DNA of 11,465 nucleotides from Syntrophomonadaceae bacterium (GTDB taxonomy: Bacteria > Bacillota > Syntrophomonadia > Syntrophomonadales > Syntrophomonadaceae). A program made the translations under genes and the position numbers. The stretch lies in contig JAUNBV010000032.1 in the NCBI GenBank assembly GCA_030526885.1, positions 3,161 through 14,625 of the forward strand. Direction: 5' to 3'. Shown here one piece after another: positions 7,284 through 11,465 of this stretch (within the stretch, counting starts at the first letter, position 1; each line of letters begins with the position of its first letter). Under the pieces are notes generated by a model, which was not told the DNA's origin, searched no databases, and worked only from the letters and a program-made list of their open reading frames with translations.

Positions 7284-7330
7284 ACAGTCAGGCCGGAGGC
7301 TGGGCTCATGTGAGCAGCGGAATTGACCGT
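7284..7330 (+). ncRNA. NiCo (czcD-type) riboswitch aptamer, candidate
   Basis: A compact structured leader upstream of a CDF metal exporter. The sequence strongly recalls the NiCo riboswitch: ACAGTCAGG, CCGGAGGCTGG, then GCAGCGGAATTGACC. Helices that can be drawn are a closing stem (7284-7290 with 7324-7330, one mismatch), a GCC-GGA-GGC hairpin (7292-7300) and a GCTC-ATGT-GAGC hairpin (7304-7315). I could not assign a fourth arm with confidence. In the published class, Ni2+ or Co2+ binds the junction between helices and turns on efflux genes. Here the 3' side of the closing stem overlaps the first bases of the terminator (7327-7330), so a metal-bound aptamer would prevent termination. Family assignment is from memory of the consensus and from context, not from a search. 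Confidence 0.78.
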
Positions 7331-7370
7331 GGGACTACTACAATGAAAATTGCAGTCCCGCGGTTTTTTT
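7327..7370 (+). terminator. Intrinsic terminator forming the riboswitch expression platform
   Basis: CCGTGGGACT (7327-7336) pairs along its full length with AGTCCCGCGG (7354-7363), with one T-G wobble, followed by seven T (7364-7370). The loop itself can fold as CAAT-GAAA-ATTG (7341-7352) with a GNRA tetraloop. It precedes the CDF start codon by 63 nt and shares bases with the aptamer closing stem, as expected of a terminator controlled by metal binding. Confidence 0.9.
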
Positions 7371-7433
7371 AATCTGACGCCGCGCCGGAGCCTTGCATAT
7401 ATTAGCATAATTAATAAATGGATGGGGAGTTTT

Positions 7434-8393
7434 ATGAACTTAAGCCAGCGTATGAGCGATTACATGATAATGAAAAAATTACAGCTTACGGAGGCGCCGG
7501 AGAACATCAGTGACCCGCAGGGCAGACAATCCGTGGCTTATCTGGAGGCCTGGATGAGCATCATCGGCAATCTGGTGCTCAGCGCCATCAAGCTTCTCTT
7601 GGGCTTTATGTCCAACAGTATCTCGCTGATTGCCGATGCCGTACACACCGCCTCCGATGTGCTGACCTCGCTGGTGGTGCTGGTGGGCTTCCGGCTGTCG
7701 GCGCTGCCGGCGGATCACAAGCATCCCTTTGGGCACGGGCGGATCGAATACATCGCTTCCCTGATTATCGCCATCATGCTGATCGCGATAGGCTTCGGCT
7801 TCGGTAAGAGTTCCATCGAACGTTTTTACAGCAATGCCCCGGTGCAGGGCACCTGGTTGGTAGCTATTATTATGGTGGCGGCCGCCTTGCTCAAGGAACT
7901 GATGTCGCGCTTGAGCATCCATATGGGTGAGACCATAAAGTCCTCCGCCTTGATTGCCGATGCCTGGCACCACCGCACCGACGCCATCGCCTCGGCCCTG
8001 GTGGCGGTAGCCATTGTGGCTTCCTTTTACGGATATAACCGGGTGGACGCGATTTTAGGCATCGGCGTGTCGCTGCTCATCATCTGGACCGGCGTCGAGA
8101 TATTCCGCGAAGCGGGCTCCAAGCTCATCGGGGAACAGGACGACAAGCAGTTAGAGGAGATCAGCGCCCTGGCCATGACACAGGCCGGAGTAGTGGGGAC
8201 GCACGATATCTGCGTACACGAGTACGGCGCCAATCGGATGATATCGCTGCATTTGGAAATTGATAATGCCATGCCCCGCCAGCAGGCGCATGATTTGGCT
8301 GAAACAGTGGAGAAACTGATCGACGAAAGTTTTTATGCCCGTACCATTGTGCACGTAGACGGACTGCGGGATATGGAACCGCCAATTTATTGA
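7434..8393 (+). CDS. Cation diffusion facilitator (CDF) family metal exporter, CzcD/YiiP-like
   Basis: A 319-residue CDF transporter, which exports divalent metals in exchange for protons. Six membrane segments fill residues about 38-222 and a cytosolic metallochaperone-like domain follows (about 235-312). The transport site is visible as H71xxxD75 in the second membrane segment (ADAVHTASD) and H179xxxD183 in the fifth (DAWHHRTD). This is the His-Asp/His-Asp form of Zn/Co/Ni-type members rather than the all-Asp form common in Mn exporters. HPFGHGR (97-103) is a family signature. A reading frame open from a TTG at 7350 would begin inside the terminator hairpin, so it is not used. ATG 7434 follows GGGGAG (7424-7429) with a short 4-nt gap. 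The riboswitch suggests Ni2+ or Co2+ as the inducing metals. The next gene follows after 12 nt. Confidence 0.92.
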   Translation: MNLSQRMSDYMIMKKLQLTEAPENISDPQGRQSVAYLEAWMSIIGNLVLSAIKLLLGFMSNSISLIADAVHTASDVLTSLVVLVGFRLSALPADHKHPFGHGRIEYIASLIIAIMLIAIGFGFGKSSIERFYSNAPVQGTWLVAIIMVAAALLKELMSRLSIHMGETIKSSALIADAWHHRTDAIASALVAVAIVASFYGYNRVDAILGIGVSLLIIWTGVEIFREAGSKLIGEQDDKQLEEISALAMTQAGVVGTHDICVHEYGANRMISLHLEIDNAMPRQQAHDLAETVEKLIDESFYARTIVHVDGLRDMEPPIY

Positions 8394-8405
8394 GGAGGGA
8401 ATGCC

Positions 8406-8828
8406 ATGTTGGAAAAAACTATTCGCGCGAAAATGAATGACGCCGGCTACCGGCTGACCAGCCAGCGCCGTGCCGTACTCACCGTCATGCAGGAGCATCC
8501 GGGGGAACACCTCACTGCCGAGGAAGTGTTGATGGCGGCTCGCCGCTATGCCCCCAACCTGGGCATCGCCACCGTTTATCGCACCTTGGAAAAACTGTCG
8601 TCACTGGATATCCTGTATAAGATGGCGTTTGACGACAGTAAATACCGCTATGAAATGGCGGTGGACGAGCCCCATCGCCATCATCACATCGTCTGTCCCC
8701 GCTGCGCCAGGATAACCGAAGTAGGCGAGGACCTGCTCCACCCTCTGGAGCAACATCTGGAGGCGCAAGGCTACCGGGTAGTAAACCACCAGCTAAAGAT
8801 ATACGCCTACTGCCCGGGATGCAATTAG
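8406..8828 (+). CDS. Fur-family metalloregulator co-transcribed with the CDF exporter
   Basis: A 140-residue Fur-family protein. The recognition helix is IATVYRTLEKL (54-64), and the structural zinc site uses CPRC (97-100) and CPGC (136-139). Sensing-site candidates are His35, Asp87, His90 and His92-94. The residue five positions after the second Cys of CPRC is Glu105 followed by VGEDLL, as in Fur, whereas PerR has Asp there, so peroxide sensing by PerR chemistry is less likely. GGAGG (8394-8398) is an excellent ribosome binding site, 7 nt before the ATG, and the gap to the CDF gene is 12 nt. Both therefore share the promoter at 7222 and the riboswitch. Which metal it senses and what it represses are unknown. 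Fur, a nickel-type regulator or a second Zur are all possible. It is a clear paralogue of the regulator at 3019-3450. Confidence 0.88.
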   Translation: MLEKTIRAKMNDAGYRLTSQRRAVLTVMQEHPGEHLTAEEVLMAARRYAPNLGIATVYRTLEKLSSLDILYKMAFDDSKYRYEMAVDEPHRHHHIVCPRCARITEVGEDLLHPLEQHLEAQGYRVVNHQLKIYAYCPGCN

Positions 8829-8855
8829 GGTATGCCAAGGCGGCATTGCGCTTAC

Positions 8856-8883
8856 ATGCGGTCATTGCCGCTCCGGGCCGCAT
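8856..8883 (+). terminator. Possible transcription-end hairpin after the Fur-family gene
   Basis: ATGCGG (8856-8861) pairs with CCGCAT (8878-8883) around a 16-nt GC-rich loop. A shorter hairpin, ATGCC (8832-8836) with GGCAT (8842-8846), lies just before it. The following AAAATAATTTCTT is AT-rich but has no proper T tract, so this is a weak candidate. The rest of the 213-nt gap to the next gene is AT-rich from about 8938. It contains TATAAG at 8971 without a convincing -35, so I call no promoter there. Confidence 0.35.
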
Positions 8884-9041
8884 AAAATAATTTCTTCGCC
8901 CAGCCCTTATTGGGAATCCGGCGTGGCTGATGCGGTCTTTAGGTACATAAAAGCATAAAGTTTTTGGCAGTATAAGCTCGGATATGTTTTTAAAGCATTT
9001 GTCCGGGCTTAATTTTTATGGCGGAAAGGGATGGTTCAAAT

Positions 9042-10049
9042 ATGGCGGCAAGTTTTCCTGCGGGATTGGTGGCTTTGTTGGCGGTATCAATTTTGGTTTA
9101 TTTCGGCGCGGCACAGCGGGTGCTGGATCGGCTGCGATTGAGCGATAAGGCGGCGCTGGTCATCATCGGGGCGGTAATAGTGGGCAGTTTCATTGATATC
9201 CCCCTGGGACAGCGGGTGGTTATCAATGTGGGCGGCACCATTTTTATCGGGCTGGCGGTGTGGCTGATCGTGACGGCCGGCACCGGCTTTGAACGCTGGC
9301 GGGCGATATTGGCGTCGCTGGTCACGGCGGCGGTGCTGTATCTTTTGACGCGGTTGCTGGGGGCTAATCCGGAGGAGATTGTGTTGGACCCCTTGTATAT
9401 CTATCCCCTGGTGGCGGCGGCCAGCGGTTATCTGGCGGGGCGTTCGCGGCGCAGCGCATTTATCGCCGCGGTGCTGGGAGTGTTTTCTCTGGATATCGGG
9501 CGCTATGTATTCCTGCTGCGCACCGGCACCGCCGCGACGGTGCGCGTAGGGGGGGCGGGCTTTTTTGACGCTCTGGTGCTGGCCGGTATTCTGGCGGTGG
9601 TCATAGCGGAAGTGGTGGGCGAGATTTTGGAACGGGTACAGGGCGGGCCTCGCACCGAGGGGCGCGCTCCCGAGTTGATAAAACACCTGCAAAAACCGCA
9701 GCCGGAGCCGTCAGGGTTCAATATGGAGGCGGGGCAGATGATGGACGCTTCGAATCCTGCCGCCGCCGCCGGGTCTGATCAGCCGCCCGAGGATCAGGAG
9801 GAGGAACAGACCGATTACGATGTGTTGCTCAATAACGAAAATATACCCACCATCCCTCCGGATTCGGACCCGCCGCTGGCGGTGAATGAATGTAACGCGC
9901 AGGCGATAACGGAGGCCAAGGAAGTCGGGGTCATGATAAATGAGTGCAATGTGCAGAAGGTGAAACCGCAGCCGGTCGAATCGGGGCTCATAAACGAGTG
10001 TAACGTGCAAAAAGATACGCAGGTGGAATTTGAAGGGCAGGAGGAATAG
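9042..10049 (+). CDS. DUF1614-type membrane protein with C-terminal 18-residue repeat tail
   Basis: About 335 residues. Residues 1-200 form seven likely membrane segments (about 5-22, 37-55, 59-80, 85-106, 118-133, 138-160, 173-192) and match DUF1614 by the INVGG (61-65) and GGAGFFDALVLAGILAVVIAE (170-190) signatures. Basic loops suggest an outside N terminus and a cytosolic C terminus. The remaining 135 residues are an acidic, Pro-rich tail with three repeats of an 18-residue unit whose core is (V/I)NECN(A/V)Q, at 281, 299 and 317. The family function is unknown. An in-frame ATG at 9018 has no ribosome binding site, while ATG 9042 has AAAGGGA (9025-9031) 10 nt upstream, so 9042 is chosen. 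The stop codon abuts the spoIIP ATG, so the two genes are surely co-transcribed and a sporulation-linked role is possible. Confidence 0.82.
   Translation: MAASFPAGLVALLAVSILVYFGAAQRVLDRLRLSDKAALVIIGAVIVGSFIDIPLGQRVVINVGGTIFIGLAVWLIVTAGTGFERWRAILASLVTAAVLYLLTRLLGANPEEIVLDPLYIYPLVAAASGYLAGRSRRSAFIAAVLGVFSLDIGRYVFLLRTGTAATVRVGGAGFFDALVLAGILAVVIAEVVGEILERVQGGPRTEGRAPELIKHLQKPQPEPSGFNMEAGQMMDASNPAAAAGSDQPPEDQEEEQTDYDVLLNNENIPTIPPDSDPPLAVNECNAQAITEAKEVGVMINECNVQKVKPQPVESGLINECNVQKDTQVEFEGQEE
9882..10043 (+). repeat. Three tandem 54-bp (18-codon) repeats in the DUF1614 protein tail
   Basis: Units begin at 9882, 9936 and 9990, exactly 54 bp apart. Each starts with an eight-residue core: VNECNAQA, INECNVQK and INECNVQK. 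The other ten residues of each unit differ. The cores of units 2 and 3 differ at five bases, all third positions and all synonymous, so the peptide rather than the DNA is conserved. Confidence 0.85.
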
Positions 10050-11186
10050 ATGATGAAGCGAGCGTTATGGTTGGTGGCGTTGGCCACGGTAATAATGGTT
10101 TGCTGTGGGGGACTTATTCCGGCGGCGGCTTCGCATATGGAGACGGACGGCGATCATTATTATCGCCTACTGGACTCGGATGGGGCTTTGATCCATGAGA
10201 CCTCGCTGCAGGTGAACGAGGGAGATATCTATATCGACCGCGATAATCACCGCTGGGAAGTGGTGAAGGTGGAAGGGCGCATCGCCTGGTGCCGCTATGA
10301 CGGTGACGAGACCTTGCCCGCTCACCGCGCCTCCACGCTGGGGGCGGACATCAGCGGCGTGGTGCCGGTGGAGTCGGTGGCGCCGGTGGTGGCCATCTAT
10401 CACACCCACAGCGATGAATCATATATCCCCAGCGACGGTGTGGAGAGCGAGTATGGCGAGGGCGGCATCTATGACGTGGGGGCGGCCTTTGTGCAGGCGC
10501 TGGAGCAGCATGGTTTCATTGTGGAATACAGTGAGGAGGCGCATGACCCGCATGATATAAACGCTTACAGCCGTTCGCGCGGCACGGCGCTGGACTTGCT
10601 GGAAAACCGGCCGGATCTTATCATCGATGTCCACCGCGACGCTACCAGCGCGGGGGAATATGAGACCACGGTGGAGGGCGAGGACGCCACCCGTATCAAG
10701 ATCGTGGTGGGCAGCCAGAACCCCAATATGAAGAACAACCTGGAATTTGCCAAACAGCTCAAAAGCGCCATGGACGAAATAAAACCAGGCCTGTCGAACG
10801 GAATCTATGTGGGCAAGGGCGACTATAATCAGGATTTGAGCCCCCATGCTCTTTTGATCGAGGTGGGCACGCACACCAATACCAAGGAGGAAGCCGAGCA
10901 GGGCGTGGAACAGTTTGCCGATATGCTGGCTGAAGTTTACGGACTAAAGGCGGCCCAGGCGTCGGAATCGGAAACGGGAGAGGGTAACGCGCCGGGAGCG
11001 GGAACCATCAACGATGCGGGGGAAAACACAGCCGCGGATGAGGGAACGCCGGGAGCTGTGCGCAAGCCGCTTGATACGGAGCAGGAGAGCAAAAACGGTT
11101 ATGTGGCGGCAGTGCTAATCCTGCTCGCGGTAGCCATTGCCGGCGGGGGTTGGTACTGGCTCAACCACGGCCCCAAGGCAAAGTAG
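10050..11186 (+). CDS. spoIIP: Stage II sporulation protein P (peptidoglycan hydrolase)
   Basis: A 378-residue SpoIIP, the amidase/endopeptidase that works with SpoIID and SpoIIM to thin septal peptidoglycan and drive engulfment of the forespore. An N-terminal signal anchor (about 3-27) leads to the catalytic domain (about 112-298). Metal-site and active-site segments are HTHSDESY (118-125), DVHRD (193-197) and LLIEVGTHTNT (268-278), consistent with zinc ligands from His118/His120, His195 and Glu271, an inference from the amidase fold. An acidic Gly/Ala/Glu-rich linker (300-348) is followed by a second hydrophobic segment (350-372) and a short basic end, a C-terminal membrane anchor that Bacillus SpoIIP lacks as far as I know. 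AGGAGG (10039-10044) lies 5 nt before the ATG at 10050 and 8 nt before a second ATG at 10053, either of which could serve. It directly follows the DUF1614 gene. Confidence 0.93.
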   Translation: MMKRALWLVALATVIMVCCGGLIPAAASHMETDGDHYYRLLDSDGALIHETSLQVNEGDIYIDRDNHRWEVVKVEGRIAWCRYDGDETLPAHRASTLGADISGVVPVESVAPVVAIYHTHSDESYIPSDGVESEYGEGGIYDVGAAFVQALEQHGFIVEYSEEAHDPHDINAYSRSRGTALDLLENRPDLIIDVHRDATSAGEYETTVEGEDATRIKIVVGSQNPNMKNNLEFAKQLKSAMDEIKPGLSNGIYVGKGDYNQDLSPHALLIEVGTHTNTKEEAEQGVEQFADMLAEVYGLKAAQASESETGEGNAPGAGTINDAGENTAADEGTPGAVRKPLDTEQESKNGYVAAVLILLAVAIAGGGWYWLNHGPKAK

Positions 11187-11211
11187 GGTTTCACGGCGTC
11201 AGACGGCCGAG

Positions 11212-11269
11212 GGGGAAGCGCTCCGCCAGGGCGTAATAGGAGGACGTCGCTTCCCCTTGATTCTTATTT
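11212..11269 (+). terminator. Intrinsic terminator of the DUF1614-spoIIP operon
   Basis: GGGGAAGCG (11212-11220) pairs perfectly with CGCTTCCCC (11248-11256). CTCC (11221-11224) can continue the stem with GGAG (11239-11242), leaving GACGT as a bulge. A T-rich stretch (11257-11269) follows. It lies 26 nt after the spoIIP stop codon. Confidence 0.72.
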
Positions 11270-11343
11270 AGATATCCGGCGTGTGACTGCCGCAGTCGGT
11301 GGCCCACTTTTTCCGTCGCGGTGGGAATAACGCAGGTAGGGGG

Positions 11344-11372
11344 TTGTCAATAGTTGGGTTTTAGACCATAAT
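11344..11372 (+). promoter_or_regulatory. Sigma-A promoter of der
   Basis: TTGTCA (11344-11349), a 17-bp spacer and CATAAT (11367-11372), each matching the consensus at five of six positions. Transcription would start near 11379, leaving a short leader of about 33 nt before the der ATG. Between the spoIIP terminator and this promoter (11270-11343) lie two small hairpins of unknown role. Confidence 0.75.
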
Positions 11373-11411
11373 GATATATCAAGCACTGCTTACTGAAGTG
11401 GAGGATGCCTG

Positions 11412-11465
11412 ATGTCTAAACCGACTGTTGCCGTGGTGGGACGACCCAATGTGGGTAAATCGACC
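11412..11465 (+). CDS. der: Ribosome-assembly GTPase Der (EngA), 5' end only
   Basis: The window ends after the first 18 codons. They encode a beta strand (TVAVV) followed by the G1/P-loop GRPNVGKST at residues 10-18, the start of the first GTPase domain of Der, a double-GTPase protein needed for 50S ribosomal subunit maturation. GGAGG (11400-11404) lies 7 nt before the ATG. Other Era-like GTPases share the loop. The position of the loop ten residues from the start, and the neighbourhood after spoIIP, favour Der. Confidence 0.85.
   Translation, partial: MSKPTVAVVGRPNVGKST

Noticed and set aside
7350..7433. In-frame TTG at 7350 that would lengthen the CDF protein by 28 residues
   Set aside because: It lies inside the terminator hairpin, has no ribosome binding site, and the extra residues do not resemble the CDF family.
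8916..8925. ATCCGGCGTG shared with 11274-11283, both in gaps between genes
   Set aside because: A ten-base match is expected many times by chance in a window of this size, and the flanks do not match.
8940..9017. Sporulation-sigma promoter upstream of the DUF1614-spoIIP operon
   Set aside because: The region is AT-rich and the operon should be developmentally controlled, but I could not match sigma-E, sigma-F or sigma-G consensus elements at correct spacing.
9815..10087. Antisense open frame with repeated CTLHSF motifs opposite the DUF1614 tail
   Set aside because: It is the complement of the NECN repeats. The synonymous changes between repeat units fit the + strand protein, and there is no ribosome binding site on the - strand.

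Overview
The window looks like a chromosomal segment of a moderately GC-rich, endospore-forming member of the Firmicutes, most likely the class Clostridia. The lineage call is an inference from several features: a SpoIIP sporulation hydrolase next to der, a YlbF-family protein, two Gram-positive-style Fur-family regulators, strong AGGAGG-type ribosome binding sites, and an apparent NiCo (czcD-type) riboswitch. I see no insertion sequence, phage gene, tRNA, rRNA or CRISPR array.

Region 1 (1-2997, + strand) is a run of four closely spaced genes: a short-chain dehydrogenase, a CaCA-family cation/Ca2+ antiporter-like membrane protein, a DUF4163/DUF3298-type lipoprotein and a YlbF-family protein. 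The gaps are 43, 20 and 15 nt, so co-transcription is plausible. Any promoter lies upstream of the window.

Region 2 (3019-6110, - strand) is a metal-uptake operon in the order znuA (lipoprotein), znuC (ATPase), znuB (permease), Fur-family regulator (probably Zur). Its promoter region carries two near-identical inverted repeats (TGCAA-N4-TTGCA) exactly 50 bp apart. One overlaps the candidate -35 and the other lies just past the expected transcription start. This is the layout expected of a repressor encoded by the last gene of its own operon.

Region 3 (6141-8828, + strand) starts divergently with a lipoprotein foldase (PrsA/SurA-type parvulin). A strong promoter follows, then a compact RNA resembling the NiCo riboswitch aptamer whose closing stem overlaps a textbook intrinsic terminator. 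Downstream lies a cation diffusion facilitator (CDF) exporter and, 12 nt further, a second Fur-family regulator. Import and export of transition metals thus sit side by side. Uptake is probably controlled by a DNA-binding repressor and efflux by a metal-sensing RNA that also governs production of a second metalloregulator.

Region 4 (9042-11465, + strand) holds a DUF1614 membrane protein with an unusual C-terminal tail of 18-residue repeats (core NECN-x-Q), directly abutting spoIIP, which ends in an extra transmembrane segment. A large hairpin terminator, a structured spacer, a good sigma-A promoter and the first 18 codons of der (GTPase) follow.

The most interesting items are the riboswitch controlling an exporter-regulator pair, the paired operators flanking the znu promoter, and the repeat tail of the DUF1614 protein.
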